A stretch of 64,000 nucleotides of DNA from Nostoc sp. FACHB-892 (GCF_014698795.1 NZ_JACJTR010000003.1:1-64000), one strand, 5' to 3'. Shown: positions 32,689-43,160, counted from the stretch's first letter. Program-made: numbers and translations. The notes: generated from the sequence alone by a model not told the origin.

Positions 32689-35331
32689 TTAACTCAAGGC
32701 TGAGTGTAAATCACTCTGCGCCTTTGCCAACGCCTCTGGTAATTTACTTGCATCCCTTCCACCTGCTTGGGCTAAGTTCGGTCTGCCACCGCCGCCGCCA
32801 CCGCAGATTTTAGCGATCGCACCTACAAATTTACCAGCTTGCAAACCTTTTTTGTTCACTTCTGAACTAAAAGCTGCAACTATACTAACTTTCCCCTCTT
32901 CAGGGACAGAACCCAGCACCACTGCACCGTTACCGATTTTTTGCAGTAAGCGTTCGGCTGCGGTTTTCAATGATTCTGGATCAACGTCTTCTAATTGAGC
33001 GACAATAATTTTAGAATCGCCTACAGTTTCGGCTGTTTGCAGCAAGCTGTCAGATTTTGCGATCGCTAACTGTACCTTCAAGGTTTCTAGTTCCTTTTGA
33101 GTATTTCTCAGTTCGCTTTGCAGACTTGTGATTCTGTCTGGTACTTCTTCAGGTTTAACTTTAAAGCGATCGCTCAAATCTTTAACTACTTTATCCCGAA
33201 GATTGAGATAATCTAATATTGCTGGCCCCGAAACAGCTTCAATCCGCCGCACCCCAGAAGCTACGCCAGCCTCTGAGATTATCTTGAACACGCCAATCTC
33301 AGCAGTATTACTGACATGAGTTCCACCGCATAGTTCCATTGATACGTTCGGGAAGTCAATCACCCGCACTTCCTCGCCGTATTTTTCGCCGAACATCGCA
33401 ACAGCACCCCTAGCTTTCGCCTCTGCTAAAGGTAATACTTCTACGTTTGCAGCATGTGCTTCAGCAATCCAAGCGTTCACCTGTTCTTCAATTTGTTGGA
33501 CTTCCTCTGCTGTCAACGCCCGAGGACAGTTGAAGTCAAAGCGCAACCTGTCAAAGGAAACCAGAGAACCAGCTTGAGATATGCTATCGTCAACGATTTT
33601 CTTCAACGCCGCTTGCAATAGGTGCGTTGCGGTATGGTTAGCTTGGGCGCGACGCCGACAAGCCGGATCAATTTGGGCTGTAACATTATCGCCTACACGC
33701 AGTGTACCGCGTTCGATGCGTCCGAAGTGAACAAAGAAATCAGATTCTTTCTTCACATCTTCCACTCGAACTACGATACCATCACCAGAGATATAACCGC
33801 GATCGCCAATTTGTCCACCAGATTCAGCATAAAATGGCGTTTTGTCAAGGATAATTTGTCCCTGTGTTCCTGCTTCTGCTTCCTCTTGAGAAACACCTTC
33901 TACTAATATCGCTTCGACTTTCGCCGTCGCCGTCGGTTGGTTGTAGCCTAAAAATTCGGTAACTTGGATATGTTCTGCTAATTTGTCTAGGGAACCTTGC
34001 ACAGTTAAATCGATGGTTTCATGTGCTGCTTTGGCACGTTCCACTTGTTTTTGCATTTCAGCATCAAATCCCACTTCATCGACTGTGAGATCATTTTCCT
34101 CGGCAACTTCTTGAGTAAGTTCGAGGGGAAATCCGTAGGTGTCATAGAGGGTAAATGCACTTTCACCGCTAATTTGAGTTTCCCCTCGCTGTTTCACCTC
34201 TTGGATAATTTCTTCTAGCAGTTTTTCGCCTCTATCCAGAGTTCTAAGGAAATTAGATTCCTCCCGTTGCAATTCAGCTTTAATTGCTGCTTCCCGTTGG
34301 CGCACATTGGGGTAAGCTGATTCCGAAAGAGCGATCGCAGTCTCGGCAACTTGGGTAGTAAATTCTCCAGAAATCCCAATTAATCGCCCATGACGTACCA
34401 CGCGCCGAATTAACCGCCGCAACACATAACCCCGTCCGACGTTGGAAGCGCGAATTTCATCAGCGATCATGTGGACAACAGAACGAACGTGATCGCCAAT
34501 AACTTTTAAAGAAACTTTGGTTTTCTCATCACTTTTGTGGTAGTCAATGCCAGCAATTTCGGCTGCTGTTTGGATAATTGGGAAAATTAGGTCAGTTTCG
34601 TAGTTATTGGGTGCTTTTTGGAGGATTTGCGCCATCCTCTCCAAACCCATGCCGGTGTCAATGTTCTTGTTGTGCAGTGGCGTTAAATTCCCGGAAGCAT
34701 CCCGGTTATATTGCATGAAGACGAGGTTATAAAACTCGATGAACCGGGAATCGTCTTCTAAATCTATATTTTCGTCACCGCGTTCTGGGTGAAAGTCGTA
34801 ATAAATTTCTGAACAAGGACCACAAGGGCCAGTCGGGCCAGATGCCCAAAAGTTATCGTCTTCGCCCAAGCGTTTAATTCTCGCTATCGGCACACCGATT
34901 TGATCGCGCCAAATTCCAAAGGCTTCATCATCATCTTTAAAAACGCTGACGACGAGATTTTGCGGGGAAATGCCAAAGACTTGTGTGGAGATTTCCCAAC
35001 CCCAAGCGATCGCTTGTTCTTTAAAATAATCACCAAAGCTGAAATTACCCAGCATCTCAAAAAACGTGTGATGCCGTTTGGTGCGTCCGACATTTTCGAT
35101 GTCGTTGGTGCGGATACACTTTTGCGAAGTCGTAGCCCGCTTAAATTCTGGTGTGCGCTGCCCCAAGAATATCGGCTTAAATGGTAGCATCCCCGCGATC
35201 GTCAGCAGCACGGTTGGGTCTTCTGGCACGAGGGAGGCACTTGGGAGAATTTGGTGTTCCCGTTGGGCAAAGAAGTCGAGAAATATGTTGCGAATTTCGT
35301 TACCGCTTAGGTACTGGGGATTTGAAGACAT
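32689..35331 (-). CDS. alaS: Alanyl-tRNA synthetase
   Basis: A full-length 880-residue AlaRS that charges tRNA-Ala. It has the class II catalytic core ([29 protein letters not shown] and [18 protein letters not shown], motif 2 and 3 regions) and the tRNA-recognition domain with RRLIRR. The editing domain carries the zinc motif HTATHLL (HxxxH) and CGGTH. It ends in a DHHA1 C-terminal domain with the glycine-rich [15 protein letters not shown]. Its final 105 residues are duplicated at 31477-31794, beyond a toxin-antitoxin module. Confidence 0.97.
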   Translation of the reverse strand: MSSNPQYLSGNEIRNIFLDFFAQREHQILPSASLVPEDPTVLLTIAGMLPFKPIFLGQRTPEFKRATTSQKCIRTNDIENVGRTKRHHTFFEMLGNFSFGDYFKEQAIAWGWEISTQVFGISPQNLVVSVFKDDDEAFGIWRDQIGVPIARIKRLGEDDNFWASGPTGPCGPCSEIYYDFHPERGDENIDLEDDSRFIEFYNLVFMQYNRDASGNLTPLHNKNIDTGMGLERMAQILQKAPNNYETDLIFPIIQTAAEIAGIDYHKSDEKTKVSLKVIGDHVRSVVHMIADEIRASNVGRGYVLRRLIRRVVRHGRLIGISGEFTTQVAETAIALSESAYPNVRQREAAIKAELQREESNFLRTLDRGEKLLEEIIQEVKQRGETQISGESAFTLYDTYGFPLELTQEVAEENDLTVDEVGFDAEMQKQVERAKAAHETIDLTVQGSLDKLAEHIQVTEFLGYNQPTATAKVEAILVEGVSQEEAEAGTQGQIILDKTPFYAESGGQIGDRGYISGDGIVVRVEDVKKESDFFVHFGRIERGTLRVGDNVTAQIDPACRRRAQANHTATHLLQAALKKIVDDSISQAGSLVSFDRLRFDFNCPRALTAEEVQQIEEQVNAWIAEAHAANVEVLPLAEAKARGAVAMFGEKYGEEVRVIDFPNVSMELCGGTHVSNTAEIGVFKIISEAGVASGVRRIEAVSGPAILDYLNLRDKVVKDLSDRFKVKPEEVPDRITSLQSELRNTQKELETLKVQLAIAKSDSLLQTAETVGDSKIIVAQLEDVDPESLKTAAERLLQKIGNGAVVLGSVPEEGKVSIVAAFSSEVNKKGLQAGKFVGAIAKICGGGGGGRPNLAQAGGRDASKLPEALAKAQSDLHSALS

Positions 35332-36596
35332 AGGTGTTTTTAACTTTAGACTTTAAGGCTTGGGCGTAGCGGCACTAGGTAAGTGTATTTATCGTAAATA
35401 GCTTTATATATTCTTGCATTTTGTTTCATATTACTGCCAGCGAATTGCGACAGTTGCTGGCATATATATAGTTATTAGGATGTTTTTGCACTACTACCTT
35501 ACTTTGTTAGGATGTGCGTAACCGTAGTTTGTCGTAAACATCGCATTTTCATCCTTAAGATTAATTCTTAAGAAATGATTTAAAATTTCCATATTTAAGT
35601 AACAAATGGCACTAAAACTGAGAGTATCAAATATTGCTTATGAGGAATGTGTAGAGACTAGTACTGAATCCATCCTATGGAACCTGAAACCAAGATAGAT
35701 GTTGATGTTAATAGTAAAACTGTCGCGGTGGAATCCACAGCTTCTGAGGAGTCGCTCAAATAGGTAATTTTTGCTACTGGTTACGCTGTGGAAGGTTATT
35801 GATCCGATTCTGGCTTCTTACAGAAGTTTAGATTTGCATATCTTAAGCTACACTAAGAAAATTTTTTATATTTTTTTGTCCTTTCTACGGGCGGAATCGA
35901 ACTAATTTCCTTAGATTAGAGGCAGGTTTTGACATTGAGTTTTTTATTCTGCTAACACATTGTTATCCATGTGATACTTTGGTTACATTGTGAATGTTTT
36001 ACCCTATAAGTTCAATCTTTAATTATAGGGTATTGTTAACTTCAGAAAGCTACTTATCATAGTAGGAGCAAATTTCACTGTTTATTTCATTTAGATTATT
36101 TTGTAATTCACCTTCTAGCTTGATAGTTAATAAAAGCTGATTTCTTAAAGAAAAAACCTGAAGCGTTATATGTCAAATAGTTTTATCATTCTAATGATAA
36201 ACTTTTTTATTTTTCTACTTAAAAAGAAATTTCGCTACCGAATGTAACGTTTATTACAAAGTATTTATATTGGTAATTTCATCAGGTAAATAATGCTTAA
36301 TAGGGCTTAAACAATAGTTTCCCATACGTACAAACAATATTCAGTATTATTACTGTTTTAAAAACATACTGTAAAGAAGACATTAGTTATCAGAAAGAAA
36401 AATCCCAAAAAGTCTAGTAGCAAATATAAAGTCTTAATAGGATATTAAAGTTGGAAACTTATTATAGATTCAGCGTTTAAAAATCCTATAAACATAAATA
36501 TAACTTTGCCTAAAACGACATATTTAGTATTAGGCAAGAAAAGCAGTAAGAGTAAGTTAACTTTCTTAAAACTTCAATAGGGCAAAATATAAAGCA
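35332..36596. other. Long AT-rich intergenic region upstream of the diguanylate cyclase
   Basis: 1.26 kb containing a heavy-metal-domain pseudogene (35606-35802), a weak tRNA-like 3' half on the minus strand near 35880-35930, and a hairpin (TTGCCTAA/TTAGGCAA, 36506-36537) 60 bases before the next gene. The rest is AT-rich with no recognisable content. Confidence 0.5.
35606..35802 (+). pseudogene. Heavy-metal-associated (HMA) domain protein, pseudogene
   Basis: Read across a frameshift near 35680, the sequence encodes MALKLRVSNIAYEECVE, then MEPETKIDVDVNSKTVAVES, then TASEESLK-stop-VIFATGYAVEGY. This is the size and pattern of a CopZ/Atx1-like metal-binding protein. Three defects are visible: the first Cys of the CxxC motif is Tyr (AYEEC), there is a one-base frameshift, and a TAG stands where Gln is expected. 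It is not functional. Confidence 0.75.
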
Positions 36597-37622
36597 ATGA
36601 ATATTTCTATTCTAGTCTTTGGAAAACATAACTTTATCGCCACACTTCCAGATCAGATCCGTTGTGCGACTGCTTTTAATGTAGAAGTTATAGATAATCT
36701 GAATCAAGCAGTGTCGCGGATTCAAATGACACCCCCCGATATAATACTTGTGCAGGCTAGCCTGGATGGCAGTATGGAACTTTGTAGTTGGTTGAAAGAC
36801 CAGACAAAACTATCCTGGATATACTGTATTCTTTTCGAGGATCGTTCCCAGCAGCTTGCTGATAGAACTAAGTATGGTTGGCAAAGGGAATTGGAGATGA
36901 GTGCTGCGGCATTAAAGCAAGGAGCCGATGCTTATATTTGGCATCTTATTGAAGAAAAAACAGAGCAGACTTTGGCAGAGTTAAGTGCCAATCATGGACT
37001 AATACTTGCTCAATTAACTGTTGGCTTACGGAAAGCCCAAAAATACCGAGATTTGATTCAAACAAATGATATGTTATCAGCGATCGCTTTATCTGATTCG
37101 TTAACAGAATTAAATAATCGTCGTGCTTTAGAATGGGACTTACCCAGGCAAATTAAAAAAGCTAAGACTCAAAAAACTTCCCTGAGTTTGATTATTTTAG
37201 ATGTAGATCATTTCAAGAAAGTTAACGATACTCACGGGCATTTAGTTGGCGATCGCATTTTGCAGCTGTTATGTCAGCGTCTGCGACACAATCTGCGCTG
37301 TCAAGACACAGCATTTCGCTATGGTGGCGAAGAATTTGTGATTCTTCTGGCTAACACTACCGATGAGGAAGCACTATTAGTAGCCCGTCGTCTCAATCGG
37401 GTAGTCAGCGACAAACCATTCTTACTCAGCAATAAACTGACAATTAATATCACCATCAGTCTGGGTACAGCCTCTCTGAAAGCTGAGGATGATGATCAAG
37501 GAGTAAGTCTGTTGCATCGTGCCGATCAATGCTTGCTACAGGCAAAAACTACTGGGCGTAATCGGGTTATTGCTTCAAACTATTTATCTCATGTTCCACA
37601 CTTAAAAGTTGTTTCTTCTTAA
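36597..37622 (+). CDS. Diguanylate cyclase with degenerate receiver domain
   Basis: A 341-residue protein that probably makes cyclic di-GMP. The C-terminal GGDEF domain (residues about 165-335) has DVDHFKKVNDTHGHLVGD and an intact RYGGEEF active site. The inhibitory I-site RCQD lies the expected five residues before it. The N-terminal 130 residues have a receiver-like fold, but the position expected to carry the phosphoacceptor Asp reads LVQAS, so it is unlikely to be phosphorylated. It lies alone behind a long leader with a hairpin. Confidence 0.9.
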   Translation: MNISILVFGKHNFIATLPDQIRCATAFNVEVIDNLNQAVSRIQMTPPDIILVQASLDGSMELCSWLKDQTKLSWIYCILFEDRSQQLADRTKYGWQRELEMSAAALKQGADAYIWHLIEEKTEQTLAELSANHGLILAQLTVGLRKAQKYRDLIQTNDMLSAIALSDSLTELNNRRALEWDLPRQIKKAKTQKTSLSLIILDVDHFKKVNDTHGHLVGDRILQLLCQRLRHNLRCQDTAFRYGGEEFVILLANTTDEEALLVARRLNRVVSDKPFLLSNKLTINITISLGTASLKAEDDDQGVSLLHRADQCLLQAKTTGRNRVIASNYLSHVPHLKVVSS

Positions 37623-37652
37623 AATTGGGAATTGGCAAAGAGGAGACAGAAG

Positions 37653-37684
37653 TTTTTTAATTTTTAATTTTTAATTTTTAATTG
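37653..37684. repeat. Tandem TTTTTAAT octamer
   Basis: Four near-perfect copies of TTTTTAAT lie between two convergent genes. The last codons and the stop of the M41-like protease gene (IKN-stop) are encoded by this repeat. Confidence 0.75.
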
Positions 37685-38366
37685 ATTTCTCCCCACTTAC
37701 TCCTAACTCAGCATGACAATCTTCTACCGAAGTGCGCTGTCGCATGGCATTAACTAAAGTCTCGTAGTTAGACCAATTTTCTTCCAGTAGGGTTTTTGCC
37801 TGAAGGATATGAAACCGCAATTTCTGCTGATAAACTGATTCAGAAAAGCCCAAAATTGTCAAGACTCCTATCAGCTTATTTTTATCATCACCTCCACCCT
37901 CAGCATTATTAAAAACTAGGGTTTCAGCAGCAATACCCGCCATCCAAACAGTGCAGTAGCGGTCTAGCATTTGGGCACTGATTTTACCCACTTCTAGTTG
38001 AGATGCTAATTCGCCATCATCAAAGCTAACGCCGCCTTGTCCAGGTTGACCCTGTTTCCAGGCTTCCCAAGCACTGAGGGTGTAGCCGGTAACGGGAATA
38101 CCTAACAGGTAAGCAACCAAGAAATGCCCTGCTTCGTGGTGGACGATGCGATCGCGGTGTTCACTTGAAAAACCAGCAATCCAATCTAAAAAAATAGTAC
38201 CACCCTTGCCTTGCAAGCTAAAGCTGTCAAAAGTGGCTATTCCCAAAATAGCGAAGATAGCAAGCGCCGGTACTGCGGGCGATAAGTGAATAAATGGCCC
38301 CAGTAGGCTGGACATGGTGATGAGAAAAATAGATATTGCAACTAAATTTAGGCTAATCTGGCTCAT
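37671..38366 (-). CDS. M41-like (FtsH-related) metalloprotease without AAA domain
   Basis: A 231-residue membrane protein with two N-terminal hydrophobic segments (residues about 7-50) and a zinc-protease motif HHEAGHFLVAYLLGIPVTGYTL (His77, Glu78, His81). This is followed by the GGVSFDD, AGIAAETLVF and EGGGDD region seen in the FtsH peptidase domain, where an acidic residue is the third zinc ligand. The AAA ATPase domain of FtsH is missing. Such cyanobacterial and plastid proteins are annotated as ATP-dependent Zn proteases, but they cannot use ATP alone. The C-terminal end is encoded by a tandem repeat. Confidence 0.82.
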   Translation of the reverse strand: MSQISLNLVAISIFLITMSSLLGPFIHLSPAVPALAIFAILGIATFDSFSLQGKGGTIFLDWIAGFSSEHRDRIVHHEAGHFLVAYLLGIPVTGYTLSAWEAWKQGQPGQGGVSFDDGELASQLEVGKISAQMLDRYCTVWMAGIAAETLVFNNAEGGGDDKNKLIGVLTILGFSESVYQQKLRFHILQAKTLLEENWSNYETLVNAMRQRTSVEDCHAELGVSGEKSIKN

Positions 38367-38417
38367 TGAGAGTTTTTTGAAAATCTGCTTAATCTTTCTT
38401 CATTATGAGGCAATCTC

Positions 38418-38450
38418 TACGATGGGCTACGCCTACCCACAGCTTTTGTA
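38418..38450. repeat. GC-rich dispersed repeat fragment
   Basis: CTCTACGATGGGCTACGCCTACC resembles the repeat inserted in the rhomboid gene and cheA. It lies in the intergenic space between the M41-like protease and the DUF2945 gene. Confidence 0.5.
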
Positions 38451-38611
38451 TCAACATGGTGGGAGCGATCGCCTAATTTTTTCATCTCACAACTAAATAA
38501 ATTACTGCCTTAATAACGAACGTTTTCTCTATCACTAGAATGATGGCTGCTTTTCCAGCTGTAGACATAATGTGACGTTAGTAGGTATAAAACATCCAAC
38601 AGGAGATGAAT

Positions 38612-38827
38612 GTGGCTGAACAATTCAAAAAGGGCGATCGGGTTGAATGGAATACTTCACAAGGCAAGACAACTGGCAAGGTAGTAAAGAAACTCACTTC
38701 GCCTATAGATATTAAAGAACACCATATTGCTGCAAGTGAAGATAACCCTGAGTACTTAGTTGAAAGTGATAAAACAGGAAAACAAGCTGCTCACAAGCCT
38801 GATGCTCTGAAAAAAATAGAAGAGTAA
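38612..38827 (+). CDS. DUF2945 (hypervirulence-associated TUDOR domain) protein
   Basis: A 71-residue small beta-rich protein with the pattern FKKGDRVEWNTSQGKTTGKVVKKLTSP and NPEYLVESDKTGKQAAHKPDALKKI. The family occurs widely, often with stress proteins; the molecular role is unclear. I chose the GTG at 38612, because AGGAG at 38601-38605 is six bases before it. The ATG at 38606 is directly adjacent to the ribosome site and too close, though it would add only two residues. Confidence 0.85.
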   Translation: MAEQFKKGDRVEWNTSQGKTTGKVVKKLTSPIDIKEHHIAASEDNPEYLVESDKTGKQAAHKPDALKKIEE

Positions 38828-39046
38828 GTTTTTTGATGTCTGCTAATAGTGCCGTACTCCATCTCGCTACGGCATCCTACAATCTACAATCCAAAGTCTT
38901 CTAGTACAACACGGCATAAATAAACATACGATTTGAAATGGCGCAAAAGCTTGGAATACAATTCTTTTGACTTCCGCCTTGCGGTACTAGGCGATTACTT
39001 GGAGATTTTGAGGATCGTTGAGACCGTTTATTTTAGCAATTTAAGA

Positions 39047-39610
39047 TTATTGAGAATCAATCTGAGAAAAAAGCCATGTTGTTTGGTTGTTTGATAACTT
39101 ACCGTTAAAAGTCAGATCAGATCCTGCTCCACCAGTTAAGATATCATTACCATTAAGGTTGTCATCACCCCAACCACCGTTCACGGTATTGACTCCAGCA
39201 TTCCCAGTTAAGCAGTCATTTCCATTACCTGCGATAACTTTGTCAAAGTTCACAACTTGGAAATTTAAAGAATCGAAAACGGAAATATTGCTGATCTTGA
39301 CTTGTTCTACAGATAAATCACCAATTAGCTGTACATTGCTTCCAGAAGCGTCTATTGTATCTATCGCAGTTGCTGAACCAATAATTTTTTCAGTACTAAT
39401 AAGTTGATCTGTACCATTAGTTTTTTGAACTATATCTGTTGGTAATACTGTGACACCACCACTAAGACTGTAATTTACGGTGTCTTGTCCATCCCCGGCA
39501 TTAATAGTGTCATTATCAGCACTAGCGTCAATTATGCCATCATTGATTACGTCGTTGTCGAGAGTATCGTTAAGAACATCGTTTAGAGAGGTTCCAGTGA
39601 TAATAGACAT
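39047..39610 (-). CDS. Degenerate RTX/hemolysin-type calcium-binding repeat protein
   Basis: A 187-residue protein, N-terminal GTSLNDVLNDTLDND then DNDTINAGDGQDTVNYSLSGG, with later nonapeptide repeats GNGNDCLTGNAGVNTVNGGWGDDNL and ILTGGAGSDLTFNGKL. The GGxGxDxx pattern binds calcium in secreted RTX proteins. Only a few of the repeats keep the ideal form. The C-terminus is short and lacks a typical type I secretion end, so truncation is likely. It may be a surface or extracellular protein. No transport genes are nearby. Confidence 0.75.
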   Translation of the reverse strand: MSIITGTSLNDVLNDTLDNDVINDGIIDASADNDTINAGDGQDTVNYSLSGGVTVLPTDIVQKTNGTDQLISTEKIIGSATAIDTIDASGSNVQLIGDLSVEQVKISNISVFDSLNFQVVNFDKVIAGNGNDCLTGNAGVNTVNGGWGDDNLNGNDILTGGAGSDLTFNGKLSNNQTTWLFSQIDSQ

Positions 39611-39911
39611 GCTTCTTTACGAGGTAATTGGTGTTTTAGGTTACATAGTCTGAAAATTAGAGATATACTTACGTATCGCAAGTATTCAGTATTTTCTTCT
39701 GTCCATGTGTGTATGGTAAAACACTATTTTTCCGAAAAAGATAAATATATAATGTTTATATGATGTTTTTTATACTAAGGAATAATCATAAAATAATAAA
39801 GACTAATTATTTTTTTTGTAATGATACTAATTTGCTGGTCTTGGTTTGGAAATTATAATTGTTTAAGCGTATAGGTGACTGCAAACAAACAGCAGCCTGC
39901 TAATTTTTACC
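39611..39911. other. Intergenic region between RTX gene and cheR
   Basis: 301 AT-rich bases. I see no gene, terminator or clear promoter in it. Confidence 0.4.
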
Positions 39912-40766
39912 TCAATCGGCAATTTGAACTTCAGGATTGTGCAATCGATAGCAGATAGCCTTGTCAAATAAAACCCGCTTGAATGATTCATCTAGGCTGA
40001 TAGTCGTTTCACCACTACCTAGAAACAAGTAGCCATCTGGTCTTAATTGCTGCTTAATTTTTTTTAGCAAGGCTTTCTTGGTAACAACATCAAAGTAGAT
40101 TAGAACATTCCGTAAAAAGATAACGTCGAATTGCGGCAGAGATGACCAAGATTGCAAAAGATTCAACTGACGAAAATCAACCATCTGGCGGATTTGTTCC
40201 TTTATTTGCCAGTCAGTATCTAGCTTTTGAAAGTAGCGATCGCGAATATTTTTAGGTAATCCACGATTCATTTCAAGCTGGTTATAATGCCCTTCGCGGG
40301 CACGCGCTAAAACCTTAGTAGAAAAATCAGTCGCAATTAATTTTACAGGCCAATTGGGGAGCATGGGGAAATGTTCATTAATTAGTATGGCGATGCTATA
40401 AGGTTCTTGTCCATTAGAGCAGGCAGCACACCAAATGTTGAGCGATCGCTCACTTTCTCGTTGTTTAATTAACTCTGGTAGCACGTATTTTTTCAGTGCT
40501 TCAAAAGGGTGGCTATCACGGAAGAATGAGGTTTCGTTAGTGACTAGCGCCTCAATTGTCTGGACGTGAAGACTATTAAACGGGTGAGTTCGCAAGTAAG
40601 TAACCAAATCAGGAATGGAAGCAAATCCTGCCGATTCGATAATTGGCTGCAAATGTAACTCTGCTAAATAAGTTTTATCACCAAACAACACAACGGCTGA
40701 ATGATGATGAACTAACTCCCGAAGATACTCAAAATCAGTACTGCTTACACCCATAATCTGTGTCAT
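39912..40766 (-). CDS. cheR: Chemotaxis protein methyltransferase CheR
   Basis: CheR methylates receptor glutamates using S-adenosylmethionine. The 284-residue protein has the N-terminal helical domain and the methyltransferase core: TNETSFFRDSHPFEAL, LNIWCAACSNGQEPYSIAI (SAM-binding), ATDFSTKVLARAREGHYNQLEMNRGLP, and FDVIFLRNVLIYFD. Its start codon overlaps the cheB stop by one base (TAATG), showing coupled translation. It is the last gene of the cheA-cheW-mcp-cheB-cheR operon. Confidence 0.95.
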   Translation of the reverse strand: MTQIMGVSSTDFEYLRELVHHHSAVVLFGDKTYLAELHLQPIIESAGFASIPDLVTYLRTHPFNSLHVQTIEALVTNETSFFRDSHPFEALKKYVLPELIKQRESERSLNIWCAACSNGQEPYSIAILINEHFPMLPNWPVKLIATDFSTKVLARAREGHYNQLEMNRGLPKNIRDRYFQKLDTDWQIKEQIRQMVDFRQLNLLQSWSSLPQFDVIFLRNVLIYFDVVTKKALLKKIKQQLRPDGYLFLGSGETTISLDESFKRVLFDKAICYRLHNPEVQIAD

Positions 40767-41827
40767 TACAGGTCTGAAGGAGGAACTTGATTCAAACGAA
40801 TTCTGTGCATAATTTCATCTGCGATTTGGTTAAGTGGAAGAATTTTATTAGCAAGTCCGGCATTCACAACAAAACTAGGCATTCCCCACACGACGCTAGT
40901 AGCTTTATCTTGTGCAAGTACCTGTCCACCGGCTTCCCGTATGCACTGACAGCCATGCAACCCATCTTGCCCCATACCTGTGAGGATAACTGCGATCGCC
41001 CCACCTCCATAAACCCGTGCAACCGATCGCAACAGCACATCGACTGAAGGACGACAAGAATTTTCGGGGGATGCTTGATGGGTAACAAGTCGAACTCCAG
41101 TTTTGTCGCGTTGCACAATTAAATGAAAATCTCCTGGGGCAATCCAAGCATGCCCTGGTTTTAGTAGCTGTCCAGAAACCGCTTCATCTACTGGGATTTG
41201 ACACTTGGAAGCTAATTGTTTAGCTAGTAGTTTCGTAAACATTGGCGGCATGTGTTGCACAATCACAATCGGCACTGATAAATCTGCTGGAAACTCCCTA
41301 AGCACTACAGCTAGAGCATTTGGGCCTCCCGTAGAAACCCCAATTGCCAGAACCTTCACCTGCTGTATATCGCTACGAACAGGAAAAATAACTGGATGGG
41401 TAATTGCGCTGGGTGTGAAAAATGTACCAAATACCTTAATTTTAGGAATTAAATCATCCCGAATATGTTGGGTTGCTGCCTCTACATTTCCTAAATTACT
41501 AGGTTTTGTGGCATAGTCTGAAGCACCTAAAGAAAGAGCTTCTAGAGTTGCGATCGCTCCACTCTGTGTGAAGGTACTATACATAATCACTGGTAAGCGT
41601 GGATATATTTTTCGGATAGCGGACAAGGTTTGCAAACCATCCATCTCCGGCATTTCAATATCCAGGATGATCACATCGGGATTAACATGGGAAATCTTGG
41701 CAAGGGCAATGCGACCGTTAGCCGCAACTCCTACCACCTCCAGCTCTGGATCGCTAGACAAAATTTTACTTACTCGACTCCGCACTACTACGGCGTCATC
41801 GACAATTAGTACCCGGATTTTGGGCAT
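40766..41827 (-). CDS. cheB: Protein-glutamate methylesterase CheB
   Basis: The 353-residue CheB has an N-terminal receiver (acidic residues in VDDAVVV, phosphoacceptor Asp56 in VIILDIEMPEMDGL, VIMYST and the KPSN lysine). A linker and methylesterase domain follow, with the catalytic Ser in IGVSTGGPNAL, His in IVIVQHMPPMF and the acidic residue in LTGMGQDGL. It removes methyl groups from receptors when phosphorylated by CheA. It lies 11 bases downstream of the receptor gene. Confidence 0.95.
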   Translation of the reverse strand: MPKIRVLIVDDAVVVRSRVSKILSSDPELEVVGVAANGRIALAKISHVNPDVIILDIEMPEMDGLQTLSAIRKIYPRLPVIMYSTFTQSGAIATLEALSLGASDYATKPSNLGNVEAATQHIRDDLIPKIKVFGTFFTPSAITHPVIFPVRSDIQQVKVLAIGVSTGGPNALAVVLREFPADLSVPIVIVQHMPPMFTKLLAKQLASKCQIPVDEAVSGQLLKPGHAWIAPGDFHLIVQRDKTGVRLVTHQASPENSCRPSVDVLLRSVARVYGGGAIAVILTGMGQDGLHGCQCIREAGGQVLAQDKATSVVWGMPSFVVNAGLANKILPLNQIADEIMHRIRLNQVPPSDL

Positions 41828-41838
41828 TAGGCATTCTG

Positions 41839-43143
41839 TTAATACTTGAACTGATTGACTACTTTCTGCAAATCTACTGCCATTCGAGATAGTTCTGTAG
41901 CTGCCTCTAATGTATTACTAGTTCCAGTAGTCGTACTTTGAGTATTGAGTGCCACAATTCCAATACTTTTAGCAATATCTGATGTTCCTTTGGCTGCCTC
42001 AGCCATATTTCGACCAATTTCATTGGTAGTTGCTGTTTGTTCCTCAATAGCACTGGCAATCGTGCTTTGGAAGTCGTTGATTTGATTGATAATACTAGTA
42101 ATCTGAGTGATGGCTTGAACGGCGCTTTTTGTATCTGTCTGAATGGCTTCAATTCGCAAGCTTATATCTTCAGTCGCACTTGCCGTTTGTTTGGCTAATT
42201 CTTTCACCTCATTTGCGACTACGGCAAATCCTCTACCTGCATCCCCGGCTCTAGCCGCCTCAATCGTAGCATTGAGCGCTAGCAGGTTGGTTTGCCCTGC
42301 GATCGAGGTAATGACTTTAATAACTTTGCCAATTTCGATGCTGCTTTGACCGAGTTTATTAATTGTCTCATTGGTGCGGTCAGCCGTTTTAACTGCCTCT
42401 GTTGTCACCTTTGCTCCTTCAGTAACGGTCTTAGCAATTTCTCGAATGCTAGCATTCATCTCTTCCACGGCAGTCACTACTGTATTAGTATTCTGACTTA
42501 CCTGCTCAGCTGAGGCAGACGCAGAAGTGGCTTGTTCAGCTGTTTGTTCGGCGTTCTCACTCATTTCTTTACTGACTGCGGTCAGTTCTTCTGCCGAAGA
42601 CGCAACTGCTGTTGCCACCTCTGTCATCTGTCTGATTGAAGACTGTAGGCTGCTAATCATCTGATTTGCATTATCCGTCAGCTGCTTAAACTCTCCTGCA
42701 TTGCTTGCCTCGATTTGCTTGGACAAATTTCCTTGAGCAACGGCAAGGCTGACCTCATTAATACCTTTTATCTGCTCTTTTAAATTTGTAGACATCTGAT
42801 TCAAGTTGTCGAGCGATTCTTTCCAACTCCCACCTGCTGCTTTGACAACAGCTTGAGAACCAAGCTTTCCTTCAATACCAATCTCGGATGCCAAGCGATT
42901 AACTTCGTTAGCAAAGTTTTGATTTAAACTCACCAATTCATTAAAAACTGAGGTGATTTCACCCAGTTCATTATTCTCATCAGCTAAACGGACGGTAAAA
43001 TCACCGTTTTTTGCCGCCTTAAGTGCTATTAGTAACGCTTGCAATTGCACTTTTATTACACTGTCATCGGTCGGTTGCGAATCTGCACTATCCACCGAGG
43101 AAGATTTAGAGTTGGCTGTTTTCCCAGCCCGATTTGTAGTCAT
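41839..43143 (-). CDS. Soluble methyl-accepting chemotaxis protein
   Basis: A 434-residue receptor without any transmembrane segment or signal peptide. After a polar N-terminus it has a HAMP-like helical region (residues about 30-150, with [17 protein letters not shown] and [23 protein letters not shown]). The long MA coiled coil follows, with hairpin tip [36 protein letters not shown] that binds CheA/CheW. There is no sensor domain and no C-terminal tethering pentapeptide for CheR. It probably senses an internal state or relays input from a partner. Confidence 0.93.
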   Translation of the reverse strand: MTTNRAGKTANSKSSSVDSADSQPTDDSVIKVQLQALLIALKAAKNGDFTVRLADENNELGEITSVFNELVSLNQNFANEVNRLASEIGIEGKLGSQAVVKAAGGSWKESLDNLNQMSTNLKEQIKGINEVSLAVAQGNLSKQIEASNAGEFKQLTDNANQMISSLQSSIRQMTEVATAVASSAEELTAVSKEMSENAEQTAEQATSASASAEQVSQNTNTVVTAVEEMNASIREIAKTVTEGAKVTTEAVKTADRTNETINKLGQSSIEIGKVIKVITSIAGQTNLLALNATIEAARAGDAGRGFAVVANEVKELAKQTASATEDISLRIEAIQTDTKSAVQAITQITSIINQINDFQSTIASAIEEQTATTNEIGRNMAEAAKGTSDIAKSIGIVALNTQSTTTGTSNTLEAATELSRMAVDLQKVVNQFKY

Positions 43144-43160
43144 TGCAAAGCGCTCCTGAA

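Noticed and set aside
35880..35930. tRNA-like 3' half on the minus strand (TTCGATTCC near a CTCTAATCTAAGG arm)
   Set aside because: The T-stem does not pair, and no D-arm or acceptor stem can be formed. At best it is a decayed tRNA remnant, so it is not listed as a gene.
40905..41147. Overlapping minus-strand frames within cheB
   Set aside because: They are out-of-frame shadows of cheB, which has complete catalytic motifs across this stretch.
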